Shown here: positions 47,136 through 58,699 of the stretch, in pieces
Numbering within the stretch: position 1 is the stretch's first letter
Layout: the number at the start of each line of letters is the position of its first letter
Origin: Augochlora pura
Lineage: Eukaryota > Arthropoda > Insecta > Hymenoptera > Halictidae
DNA: 64,000 nt
NCBI RefSeq assembly: GCF_028453695.1
Contig: NC_135778.1
Location: 36,693,214-36,757,213 of the forward strand
Reading direction: 5' to 3'
Made by a program: the position numbers and the translations under genes
The notes under the pieces: model-generated
The model's input: the letters and a program-made list of their open reading frames with translations, nothing else
Database searches by the model: none
Told to the model about the DNA's origin: nothing

Positions 47136-47461
47136 AGTCGAGTGGTTGGCTGATCGATGAACCGAAGATTTTAATTATACATATCGATTCAGTGCCTTTT
47201 ACTGAAAAAACATTATATTTACATTATTAATAAAATCTATCCTAATCAAGTATATTATAATTGCACCATTAAAAAACTGTATCATAATTACACTATTAAT
47301 ACTTCGATTGCCGTGTTGTCCACGAAAATGAGCGTAAATATTATTTGAAATTTTGTTTAAATAGTAATCGATGTCATACAACTTGGCTTTACAATATTAA
47401 TTTAATTTAATGGAATTCTGTAATTTTATGAAACTGTAGTGTTTAGTATCGCCGTCAAAAA

Positions 47462-47655
47462 CCCCTTACACCACGATTCCTTCTACAATGCGTTAATTAA
47501 CAGTAATTCATCCTTAATAATTAACATAATACAACCGAACAGTTTTTGATCCTTGTACCTTTTTTATTAACTTTTATTTCTATACTTTGATAATAGAAGC
47601 ATTACATTTTATTTCGTTGTAGACGGAATTACCGCGTGTATTATAGTGCAAGGGG
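47462..47655. mobile_element. MITE, group B
   Basis: The left end is CCCCTTACACCACGAT and the right end, read inward, CCCCTTGCACTATAAT, a 16-bp TIR with four differences. The right flank is TTAG (TTAA expected); the left flank is AAAA, so the target duplication has decayed or the left end is shifted. It is 194 bp long with an AT-rich, noncoding interior. Confidence 0.65.
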
Positions 47656-47659
47656 TTAG

Positions 47660-50600
47660 CTTTGATATTCTTTATTATATATCAAACAAAATGTGAATTT
47701 AGACACTTTTGAAAGATTGACACAGTTAACTGGTTCAATTTGTTCTTTGCGATACGCGTATCGATGAAATCGTTCGCTGATGTTTACTTTTAAAACGGTC
47801 GTATTTGAACGCGATTTCGCGCGGTTTCGAGGTTTATTTGCCAACCGATGCGCGCGCTTATGCTAATTCAAAATAATCTTGCCGCGCGCGAGACTTTATT
47901 CGTTTCTGAATTACGCGGACGTAATTATAACTAAATCTCCAGAAATTTAATTCCTTTACAGTAAAAAGGTAACATTTTCTAAATAGCATTCTGTACAAAT
48001 TCTATCTGTACCATTTATTTAAAATACTAATTTTTAATGAAACAATAAATAAAGTTTCTATCGTATGTCTTTTTATTATAAAGGTACTTTAGAAAATTAA
48101 CATAAATAGAAAAGTAGTCACAGTAAGAAATAGTGATACAATAATAACAAACGAGAAGAGAACGAAAGCAAACAAATAATAATAAAGATTACAAAAAAAC
48201 TAAAGAGCAACGTGAGAGTAAACAACAATTACGGGAGTAAACAGCAACTAGTAGAATTGCTCAGAACACAGAAATAGTTGAAAAAGATGCACACACAACC
48301 AATACGTAAACATTACACATTTTGCATTCTATGGATCCACATAACCTGAAATTTTCAAGTATACCACAGAATCTTAAATATTGTAAAATACCAATGCGTA
48401 CTATGAGATAATTAATTAATTGCTATCGCTCTATGTTCTCGAGGAGTTACTTAACATAACGATAAAGAAATGCAAAACTCTATTACAAATATTCAAAGGA
48501 AAACAAATAGTGTTTCGCCTGTTTTAAAACAGGTAGCTTGCACTGTGTTGCATTAAAATTGCTACATTCTCCAGTTTGTCTGTCAACGGATATGTCGAGG
48601 CATTATCAACTTTGTAAGAAGTCTACAAAGTGCATGTACATCTAAAGTATCGAATCGTGCGTGTAAGTTCTATTATATACACTAATTATAGGGAGCACAA
48701 TTATGAAAACAATAGAGGAAAACTAGAGATTAAAATGAACGGAAGTTTCATGTTCGAGCTCTAATCGATGGTATCAACTTAGGCGACCGTTATATAGGAA
48801 TCAGAGATAGTTGCTACAATTTTTATATTTACACTGATCATCGCAATCGAGCGGTCTCGCAAACAACAAATAATAAATAATAATAATAATAATCACGTGG
48901 GAGATCTACTGGACGGTTCATGGTTTACATGGGAGAAACTGCGATGCTGGACGGAAATTAATCGGGACGACTTTCTCATATCGCCTAACATATTTGCAAT
49001 CGACGGTGGTATGTGGTTGCAACACTTACAAGGGTCGATATACGAACCACTGGCAATTTATTCGACATTTTCTATGACTGCATACTCTTGTTCCTAGTCG
49101 GCGTGCTCGCAGCTGCATCGACACAGAAAACAGAAAATCAATTATCGTTGTTTCGAGCTGTATTCAATCTGTGGCTTACTTTTCATCATATTAAATTACT
49201 AAAAACCGTTGGCGATCTCAACTGGTCTTAAATTTCTATAAAAAAAATTAATCGCAACTTGAATTCATAATAAAAATCCATTATAATTAATTTTCGATAT
49301 TATTTTGTGTGTATACATTAATTTATCAATTTTACCAGTATTCGCTTAAGCGAATACACGGTTGTCTACTTGCTTTTAGTTTCGCTCCTGAACCTTTTAG
49401 TATAAATCGTATTTTAGGATAATTAAATGACGCCGTGTTGAAATTGATAGGTGTAGAAAATGGTTCGATAAAGTTTAGCGCCCGAATGTCCTTATTGTTT
49501 TTTTTAAAACGTGTTCACTTTAAAGAGAAGGAAATACAAAATTCAGAAGACACTTCAAAAAATTAAAATACCTCCAAAAGTAGTAATTTCTCTTGTTACT
49601 ACATTTTATAAGAAACATTGGGCTACGTTAGCCTCTGCGTGCAAAATAAATAATTTCGTTTAATAAAGCGTGATCTTGGAATCTCCAAAAGTCCGTCATC
49701 TATCAACAAATGTTTATTGTAATCATAGTATCCTTTAAACTAAATAATTCTAGTTGGTCCAGTTTCTTTGCATCGCGAAAATTGACGGAAATGTCAAAGT
49801 ATTAACATTTCCTGAACCATTTAAATATAAACGATCCAAAAATTGATTCGAAAACCTGCGGTATATTCAACGAGTTAATCCAGTGTAGCAAAACCATCAT
49901 TTGCACGTGCACGCGATACAGTTATCCGAACGATCCTTTGTTTAACCGTACCAAACATGTCCGACCTGTATGATCATCACGTGCAATTGTTTGCGGATAC
50001 TGATTCAACTCGCGGAACGTAGTTTTGTATAAAAACAATCTGTACGCGATACCTTATTGGAAATCGTAACGATCATTGATAAAAATATATATTGTAACAT
50101 CGTTGATTGTTATTAGCCTCTTAGTGCCATTTCTTTGGAATAGTTAATCAACGTTATTTAATTACTCGTGGAAAGATATTGTGTGTCGCAATCTCCATCG
50201 TTCTATCAAAATTATAATTTTATTGTTGCATTATTATAATAATAGTCTTACTGCTAATCGTTAGCAATTTCTGTTAGGTTCAACAAAATCATCAATATTC
50301 TTCCCAAACAACTAGGTTCAGAAAATGAATTTTGCACTCAATAATTATAACAAAAATCTTTAGCTCCTTCGACGTTTTACAGAATACAATATTAAATTTT
50401 TATTCGCATTTAGCCAACTAAAAAACGACCAATTACTGTTTTGCCAGCCGTTTCCCTAATTGTCGATCAAACGTGTATCCAATTTCGGGAAAAGGTTCAA
50501 TAACTTAATGCGTTAATCTTTCAAGGTCACCTCAAGTTATTTACAACCGTTTTAAGGTCTTCTTTTACGGGGCATCCGCAAGACTCGGCGAAGCAATTCG

Positions 50601-51940
50601 CCCGGAAAAGGGACGGCGCACTACAAATGACTACAGCAAATTTCGAGAGGGGTGGAAGAAATCACTCAGAGGCAGAACAAATCAATGCACTGACGTCCAA
50701 GGTCGTCCTTTCAAACGCGGAGGATGAGAAACATTTTTTTCGGACGCACGGGAAAGGGAGGACTTTAAGAAATATAGATGACCCCGGATGATCTTCGAGA
50801 TCCAAACTATCTAGGTCAATCTGGCGATCTTAAAATAGACAATACTCGATACACTTTAACAGTCTCGGCTGGAGAAAGAGGATTCTGTTACGTCGCAAAA
50901 AGATATACATTTGATTGTATATAACGAAATAACAATTATTTGCATAATTGTGTTCATCTATTAATCGCGGGAGATCAAAAGAAGTGCTTCGATAAATCAA
51001 ACGATTAAAACATTTTAGGTTACGTTTAGAAATAACAACTACAATTAACTGTCAATTTGCATCATTGCGAATAATCATTGTTAATGACAAAAATTCTATT
51101 TCGATCGCTTGTTATATAATTTTTGATGAGAGGAATTTATTCTAATTATTCGTAACAGTTATCAACGACGGAAATTTATTGTAATTATCCATGATTTTAT
51201 TATCACAAAATAAAGTTTCTTCAATTGGCAGTGAATTTATAAAAACGAACCATTAAAAAATGTATATTCGAACATCTGTTCGTATGACGATTTTTACTTA
51301 TTTTGACTCAAAAGATCAATTAATATTTATAAAAGTAAACGTCGCAACGTTCACAGTACAGATTTCGTTAAACAACGATTTAGTTGGCAACGCTTTGGCA
51401 GTACTTAGCTATCGCTTATTTATCCAGGACAAAGTTTAACTTGTCCCTAAAGGGCAAGTTTGCGAGTATACAAGGGTTAAAATTAACAAATCTTGCATAA
51501 TTACTTTGAAGAACGCTGTCAGTGCCAGTATTACACGCATTAACAGCACAATTACAAGAAAAAATTCTTGGCACATATTTGTCATACTTTTGCATTAACA
51601 TTTCAACAAACGTTCTTTTCAATAAAAATCCTAAAAGAAGTTACTATACCGTAGAACACGATCAATATCGCTATTGTAAAAACATATTAGAAAATATAAA
51701 CAGTATATAATATATTAGAAATATTACCGGAAAAATTTGTAAACTATATATTACAGATTTTTTGGTTATGAATCAATATCATAAATACATTTAACGAAAC
51801 CAGATATCTGTCGCTTGTCGCAGACATTTTATAACTCACAATCATAACCGCCCTTTTAGCACTGGGCATGCACTTATTACTTCTTACCTCCATATTTGAT
51901 AGACAAATAAATTAACATAATCGTTATGGTACTGCTATCT
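47660..51940. other. Noncoding stretch, nothing recognised
   Basis: AT-rich throughout. A patch at 48890-49110 has frames of 66 and 72 codons on the plus strand without motifs. Many AATAAA hexamers lie at 47990-48730, which would suit a 3' UTR, but no upstream coding exon was found. No transposon ends were detected. Confidence 0.45.
48871..48893. repeat. (AAT)n microsatellite
   Basis: About seven TAA/AAT triplets with one interruption. Confidence 0.9.
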
Positions 51941-51948
51941 GTTCTTAA

Positions 51949-52328
51949 CGCGTTAAGTGCCGAAAAATCGGCACTTAAAAATCGTTTTTATAAATTGAAA
52001 AATATTTTCAATTTATAAAAACTGGATAAATAGATCCAGTATACGGATCATCCGTTATTTGATAGCGAAGCGCTGGTTACTGTGGAGTGACCAATTGCTG
52101 TGCCTTAGGTCTTTTTTCTGGCATAATTAACTTTGTATTTATCGAATGTGATACATTAAATGTTTCATTAAAAAATAAAAGAATAAAATAATATATCCTA
52201 CTCGATAAATATAAAGTTAATGATGCCCTAGGGGTATGTACCTAGGTGTATCCTTAGTTAGGTATATACCTAAAGGACACTAATTGGTCACCGCATAGTA
52301 ACCGGTGCTCCACTACCCTACCTACGCG
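51949..52328. mobile_element. 380-bp foldback MITE, group D
   Basis: The ends are CGCGTTAAG and, on the other strand, CGCGTAGG, with TTAA on the left (51945-51948) and TAAC on the right. The two halves are inverted repeats: the left arm carries GGTTACTGTGGAGTGACCAA then CATAATTAACTTTGTATTTA, the right arm the reverse complement of GGTTACTATGCGGTGACCAA then CATCATTAACTTTATATTTA. Two internal hairpins sit in the left half: GTGCCGAAAAATCGGCAC, and TTTTTATAAATTGAAAA with its complement. It lies about 63 bp past the splice donor of the exon at 52393-52545, inside the presumed intron. Confidence 0.75.
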
Positions 52329-52392
52329 TAACAGATTAAGATCCGAGCAACATACTGTACACGACAAAGAACATATCGTACAAACAACTCAC

Positions 52393-52545
52393 CTTGAAGC
52401 CAGTAAGGAACGTCACGGGATCAGGGGGGATCCTGGCCGAGGATGCCTGGTTAGTGGCCCCGTAGCTCAATTGATGCTGATAGTTGGAAAGGATCTTTTT
52501 GTGAGCAGTGGCCTGAGCTCTATAAGCCGACACTGATAACTTCAT
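52393..52545 (-). CDS. Putative coding exon of an unrecognised minus-strand gene
   Basis: On the minus strand, an ATG at 52545 opens 51 codons that run to AAG|GTGAGT, a near-perfect splice donor (GT at 52392-52391), leaving phase 0. The encoded segment begins MKLSVSAYRAQATAHKKIL and ends PPDPVTFLTGFK. It is hydrophilic, with no signal peptide or membrane segment. The frame is also open upstream of the ATG to about 52630, where an in-frame TAA lies. Two short upstream ATG frames (near 52638 and 52603) would precede this start. So the start is a choice: either this is the first coding exon, or an acceptor lies inside the upstream part and the exon is longer. Past the donor the frame ends within about 20 codons. 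Composition changes from AT-rich downstream to CpG-rich upstream, fitting a 5' end. I do not recognise the family; the next exon should lie below 51.9 kb or outside the window. Confidence 0.5.
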
Positions 52546-52872
52546 TTCTTTGTGTTCCCGATAAAGGGTCCGATTCTCCCGATGCTCCTGCCGGGGCACA
52601 TCCTCGTTCCTTCGTGGTAATCTTAAGCCTTCTTAAAGATCATCACGCAGTCGAACGCACCGCGATGAAAATCTCTCGGAAAGGGATGAAAGAAAGGTGG
52701 AGCCGGGGCCGCCGCCGCAAATTGCATTCACTAAGTTGTCCCTCCTTTTTTGCACCGCGTCCAGCTTTCGACTCTAATCAATCTCTCTTCTTCCACCGTT
52801 GCTCGCTATATTTATTTCCGCCGCCCACAGATGCTCCCGGCCCGTCCCGTAATTTTTATTCCTTCCGCGATG

Positions 52873-52885
52873 CCCCCCCCCCCCC
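52873..52885. repeat. Poly-C tract (C13)
   Basis: Thirteen C residues in a pyrimidine-rich context inside the CpG-rich tract. Confidence 0.9.
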
Positions 52886-53147
52886 TCTCCGGCTTCGTTT
52901 CCGTCGTAATAATTCTCGCTCTACTTGTTCCGAGAGCTCGCGTAGTAAACAGTTAGCCCGGGACACGCTTCCCCGTTCCCCCGCCGTATTATCGCTCCGT
53001 ATCAAACCTCGAAATAATTCGCCTGGTCAGCTTCAGCAGGTTGGACATCCTCCAAAAACGCGGCGGAACGGTCCGTGACTAAACGGGGATCATTTCTCAG
53101 GAAGGCTCCCCTGGATCCGCCATACTCGATAATAATAACACCGGCGC

Positions 53148-53162
53148 GACGACGACGACGAT
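53148..53162. repeat. (GAC)n microsatellite
   Basis: Five GAC triplets in the CpG-rich tract. Confidence 0.9.
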
Positions 53163-53188
53163 GCACCACCGATAGGAAAGCAAACCGA

Positions 53189-53227
53189 TTTCTCCTTCTT
53201 CTTCTTCTTCTTCTCCTCTTCTTTCCT
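53189..53227. repeat. 39-bp homopyrimidine tract, (CTT)n core
   Basis: An uninterrupted pyrimidine run made of CTT and CCT triplets. Such tracts can form triplex (H-DNA) and bind GAGA-type factors when read on the purine strand. Confidence 0.9.
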
Positions 53228-53250
53228 ATTCGCGGATAATTTCTTTCGTC

Positions 53251-53263
53251 CGCGCGCGCGCGC
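53251..53263. repeat. (CG)6 tract
   Basis: Six CG dinucleotides followed by C, Z-DNA prone, 24 bp after the homopyrimidine tract. Confidence 0.9.
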
Positions 53264-53763
53264 TCCTTTGTTCCCGTATTTTTACAATCCTGAACGCGAT
53301 TCCGGGATCAGGCGAAATTGCTTCGCAGCCGCTTCGAGGATCAGGAGGAAGGCGATCGGGGAATGGTGCCGTTAAACGATCGGCAGGATTCGACTTTCGA
53401 CACGTGAATTAATCGTGAACGCGGCGAACGTTAAATATATAGTTGGATTCTTCACGGTTCGAATCTGCTGGAACTTGTGGTTTGCAGCACAACGTAGCGA
53501 TAATCTCTTTATAGACAACATGTAATAATTTGAAACTGCTCTCTAAACTCTTCCATCGTTCAACTTGTATTCATTTCTCTATAGAGTATATGTATGTAGT
53601 TTATCGTTATGCATTAGTAATATCATAGGTTAAAGGCAGAACGTAGAAACATCTCCAGGCTCGACCGATCATCTCGCCTCTCCCTCGTCATCTGTTCACG
53701 TGGAACCCCATCTTTCGAGGTGGAACAGCGCGCGGGCGCGCGTGTGCGTGCCCTCGGTGAGTG

Positions 53764-53776
53764 CGTGTGTGTGTGT
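53764..53776. repeat. (GT)n microsatellite
   Basis: Short GT run preceded by GCGCGCGTGTGCGTG, a wider alternating purine-pyrimidine region. Confidence 0.85.
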
Positions 53777-54809
53777 TTACCAATGAAACCGCGATTCCGT
53801 TGTTCGAGCCGGGACGAGTAACTGTAACCGTTGGATCGTTTGTCTCCTTAACATCCCTGTCTGGCCGCGCCTTTTTATCCCGCGACCGGCGAAACCGTGA
53901 GGCCACGCGGCGTCGCTCATTAAAAGTCGGCCACGCGCAGCATCGCGGAGGAAAAGCTTCTTCCCGACCGTGAGACCCTGGCAAGGATATTCGCCGGGCT
54001 CATTTAGACGACTTCCACGTACTTCGTTAGTTTTTTCCCTCGTCGCGCTCCTCGCGACCAACTTTAGAACAGCCAGCAAGATATTGAAACGCGAAATGGC
54101 TCGGGCATAATGTTCCCTGTTTCCTCGAAGGACCATCGGATAGTCGGTGATGAATCTTCCCGTTCGCTCTTCTCTCGCCGGCTTCCGCGACTTCTACGTC
54201 TCTCTCCTATCGCCGCCATCGGATCCCGGCGTTAAGCCGAGCATGCTTCCGATACGCACCGGCCATACGTCGTAAACTGTTCGCGAACGATTCCGCGTGT
54301 TCGTTAAAATTGTCCGTGTTTGCGATCTCAGAATCACCGTCGTCGAATTTTTCAACAATGAACACTGGAGAGCCGTTATTGGGAAAACCACAACACAAAT
54401 AAAAATTCACTGCAACAGCTGGACGATCGTTGTTTGTGTTCGGAACCGACACCGATTCGGAACACCCGTTTCGGTAAATGTCGCACACGAGTTGGTTCGT
54501 TGATGGAACGACTGGAGGTCCGACGAATCAGCGCCTGAAAGTTGGACGACTAAAGGGGAAAGATTCCGGGACGATTTTCGTCGAGCTTCGCTCCTGAACG
54601 CGCGATCTTACTGAACCGAAACGCCGAGGCTGAGATCGGCGCTTTCACCTTCGACATCGCCGCCTATTTCTCCGATCTGTCATCGACGGTTTAACGAGGA
54701 ATTATCCGGCAGACGTACAACGGTTTTACCGAGAGCGTGATCAATCGGAGAAACATGTGGTCGGTCGAAGCACTAACGAATTACGCGGTTCCGTCGGTAA
54801 TTAGCTTGT

Positions 54810-54822
54810 CCCCCCCCCCCCC
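54810..54822. repeat. Poly-C tract (C13)
   Basis: Thirteen C residues followed by TCCCTCCTTC, giving a 25-bp pyrimidine strand. Confidence 0.9.
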
Positions 54823-55477
54823 TCCCTCCTTCGCGGGCGCGACGAAATCGGCAGCGTCGCGTCGGCGCGTGCGCGGCCGACCTAACCCCCGAATACACCG
54901 GACTAATCAGCACACATTTTTCCACGCGATCAAAGAGAGAGAGAGCCCCCCGCGGCACACGGAAAGGTAAACGTTGCGAGAGCAGAAGTACCAGGCTGTC
55001 CGGAACTCGGTCGAAACGTTAGTAGACCATCGAGTGGCGTCCGTAGCTCGGGCATAACTGGATTACCGCTACCAACGACACCGTGCATCGGAACATCGAC
55101 TAACCACCACGAGGTTCGGAGTGTCCGGTCTATATTCACCCTTCGCTATAACAGGATTAAATATTATCATAAACTGCGCGCACAAGCAGAGCAAACGTGC
55201 CACCTACGCGAATTCCGCTCCCGCGACTGATTTTGCTTCGCGACGCTTGTTGCCACGGGGACAAAACCACACCGACGATTCTCGACGTTCGAATCGTCTG
55301 CAATTTTGCGAAACCTAATTGATCATGCGTTTACTCGATGCGTTTAGAACGACCGGTTGCTGCTTTAGTTGCTTTGGATTTCTGATGGAGAAAAGGTATT
55401 CCAAGATGGCTGCACTGTACGATCTGGATGACTTCTGATATAGACGGTTGATTTTATTAGAATTTAATGTAAGTCGG

Positions 55478-55580
55478 CAGTGAAATCGGTTACTCGTTGG
55501 ATGACCAATTTCTCTGTCTTTCACTTGTTGTTGAGCATAATTAATTCTGTATTTATCAAATGTCAGATTTATCTTTTAGA
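55478..55580. mobile_element. Half copy of the group D foldback
   Basis: ATCGGTTACTCGTTGGATGA, then CCAATTTCTCTGTCTTTCAC and GCATAATTAATTCTGTATTT, follow the left arm of the element at 51949-52328 in the same order over about 90 bp. No inverted partner arm follows. It is a truncated or single-arm copy about 3.2 kb from the complete one. Confidence 0.6.
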
Positions 55581-55589
55581 AACAGTGAA

Positions 55590-58260
55590 ACGAAATTTGG
55601 GAAATTTCAACACATTTCCAAGTACGATTACAAACAAGATAAACAATGAAGAGCACACAAAATCACTGAGGAATAAGATAAAATCTCTATAAACAATTTG
55701 TTGGTTATCAGAACAATTACGCAGTACAATCGTCGGCTTTTTTAACCTTGACATCCGTGCTGCGAATGAATAGGTATTTTATTTGCGTCTCTTTGATTCA
55801 CGACTTTGTTTTTACGATGTCACGCTTTCCTACACTGCGCTATTCTTATAAAAATACTGTGTCGTATGTTTTCATGTCCAAGATTTGTTATCAGAAGAAG
55901 CAAGATCATTGTTGCGTCTCTATCGAACCACAGTCGACTTCGATAAATTTGGCGAGAATATGACTTACAGCCAGGAGAAATGTCATGAAATTAAATGAGA
56001 TATCCTTCGAGATAATTGGATCTTTACGCTCGGAGAATTTTCTCCGATCACCTGCCAGGGAACGCGTTCATTCGCGAACTAATAATTCAGATTTGAAAAA
56101 GAAATATAATACAATATAACATTGGAAATATTTTATGTATTTATTCTACATAAATACATAAAATTCTATTTATTCAGACTTTGTAAAAAATTGCTGTAAC
56201 TTTGAAGAGCCTTGCACGTTTTATTACACATCCTTGCATCTTATTGCCATTATTTTATTAATATTATTGTTATTTTTATTATTGTCGCTATGACTATTGT
56301 ATAGAGTTTTCATAGAAAAATTAAAAAGGAGTTTGGCCACGTTAGTATCAATATAATTAAATAAATGATAGAAGACACACAGATGCGAAGGGATAACTAA
56401 TTACGCGTTGATCAATTTCTATAATTTTACAAGAAAATCCTGGCGCTCGGGTCGCGCAGAATTATTTGCGAACGCAGTACATTCGTCCCTGTTGACAATG
56501 TCGCTGCCTCTGTTTAACGAGCACACACCGTAATGCATAAGTACACGTCATGCACGTAAACCCGGGAGAAACAGCAGCGAGAACAGCATAACCCGTTCGT
56601 CAACTGCGTCGCCCATTAAACGTTGACTACAACCGCGCTGTCTCCCTTCGCCGCTTTCAACTCGTTTCCAATCTTTCTGTGACGCCCTTGCACAAACAAG
56701 AGCACGGTGTAATTCGGTTTATCGATCACCCCCCCTTCCGATTGGTCATTATAAGAGACAGAAAAGGGAGAACATTAGTCAAGACTTTTCTACGGAATCA
56801 GCTCGTTATCGAATTCTATGTGTACACGGTTAAAGTATTGACCACTGACCCTCCCCCACCCCGGCCTCGTAAATAACAATCCGCAAACTGAAACTCCGCA
56901 TAATAAAACCGTTTCGCGGGCTGGAAACAAATGGACACGATTTTTCTATCTGCTAGCGTTACGATTTGTCGCAGCGTTTAATGGCCGCGCGGAAAAATAA
57001 AAAGGAACGCATACTATTACGCGCGCAATTGTGCTCAACCACGCGGCGTCCTTTAATTTTATAAATGTTTTCGACGCAATTGTAAGAATCGCTGGACGCA
57101 ATTTAGCCGTGAATTCTGTATGAACTTTCTCGATTTTTGTACGGGTAGATCCGTGTCGTCGTTTATTTCACGAGAACCATTTTATTCAATGGAATTAATT
57201 AAAACCAATGATGACATCCATGCTTCGAATTAAATTTTACTTCCGAGTAACTTTTCGGTTCGTTTAAATTCGATGGCGAAATGTTCCATTCACTGTATCC
57301 GTAATTCGATTTTATAATCTGAATTCCTCGAATGTTTATAGTAGATTAATGTAATCGCAAGAATGTAGGATTTTTATTCATTTTTTGACGAAATAACTGG
57401 GTCGAATGCAAAACTGTAAAAACGTTTGGAAAAATTGAAAAATGTCCTTCTGATGTGTGTAATTAATTAAAATGACTAAAGGACGGCTTGTTTCTTGTAA
57501 GTAGCTTAGATAATTTTTACTTTGCACAAAAATCTGCGGTTTAATAATAACATTGCGTCTAGACAACACTTGCGAAAAGCAATTTTATTTCGATGATGAA
57601 GTACCAAATGAAACAACCACTTCAAATATATAATAAATTTACAAGGAATAGAAACTATTTTTGTATCTTCTTTTATATCTTTTATTTTATTTTATTTTAT
57701 TTTTATATCTTTTTTGTATCTTTTATACATTTCTAAGAAAAACTATAATATTAAAATAAAATAAAGAAAACATAAAAATAGAAATTCATGATTGGAAATT
57801 CTAATTTTGATAAGAACTATTAAAACCTTTAAATATCAAGCACAAATCTCTGAAACAAATTAAATCATTTTTTTAATCCGATCTACGACACAAGTCATGA
57901 AATAATATTTAATACAGAATTCAAAGTAAATATTTTAGAAAAATATAAACTTTATATGGTGTTCAATACACAGTACTGATACACGTGATAATTTAACAGC
58001 GAATTTCCACCAGGACTGCGACATTCCAGCAAAAGATAAGATTAAGTTCCGGGAATATTAATTGTCGATCAATGAGAGAAAGTCGTATTGTCGGAAGGTC
58101 AGCGCCTACAGGAACCCTTACTCAGCGCTCTTTAGTCTTATTTTTTCCTTTTCATTAATCCCTGTCCCGATCTCTCCGTTTCTTTTTTCGGGAACGCGAT
58201 TCTTATGGAAATTCCCGTGAACACCGACGAAAAACAAACCACGCAACCAGCTGAAATTCC
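55590..58260. other. Noncoding stretch, nothing recognised
   Basis: AT-rich with a GC-balanced patch at 56440-57020. No frame above about 70 codons carries a motif. The pentamer array at 57680-57705 is the only repeat. Confidence 0.5.
57680..57705. repeat. (TTTTA)n microsatellite
   Basis: Five TTTTA units flanked by two copies of TTTTATATCTTTT. Confidence 0.9.
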
Positions 58261-58261
58261 G

Positions 58262-58350
58262 AATCTCTGTGAAACATCTTCCATAGCCCGTTCGAGACAA
58301 TAAAATCTCTGTAAAACATCGCGCGTCCTGTTCGAGACAATAAAATCCTC
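58262..58350. repeat. 40-bp tandem repeat, about 2.2 copies
   Basis: GTTCGAGACAATAAAATC lies at about 58290 and 58330, each preceded by CTGTRAAACATC. The minus-strand frames through it are repeat-driven. Confidence 0.85.
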
Positions 58351-58699
58351 CGACACGCTGATTCAAGTACAACCTTGCCCCCGTCGTGTCTTCGTTTATT
58401 TCTTCTCGCGAACGCTGTATTTCTAGACACTTCTCATAAATAAATTACGCGGATTCTAAATCGAGGTCGACAGCGATCGTCAGCGAGGTCAGAATTATTC
58501 CGGCAATCGGGAATCGCTCGGCCCGATGATTTACGACGAATCTCAACGGCAAAGATGCGCACAATAAAACGATGCACCATTGCTCCTTGCCCCTACCCAA
58601 AGCGATCGGTCGGACTGCGGGAAGAAAAATGAGTCGACTTATATTCGACAATGAGCGTCGAGTTTGTAAAAGATTTCGAACGATCATTCCCCGGTAAGC

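Larger units (their letters stand above)
52640..55320. other. CpG-rich tract, likely 5' regulatory or UTR region of the minus-strand gene
   Basis: Nearly 2.7 kb of GC- and CpG-rich sequence with poly-C runs, GAC and CTT triplet runs, a (CG)n tract at 53251-53263 and a GT run. Overlapping frames of 60-154 codons in all six phases reflect composition. Its position directly upstream of the only credible exon suggests a promoter and untranslated first exon, but no core promoter element could be singled out. Confidence 0.35.

Noticed and set aside
53451..53475. GGTTCGAATC, a tRNA T-loop-like word
   Set aside because: No acceptor, D or anticodon arms fold around it; similar words at 41884 and 30688 also fail.
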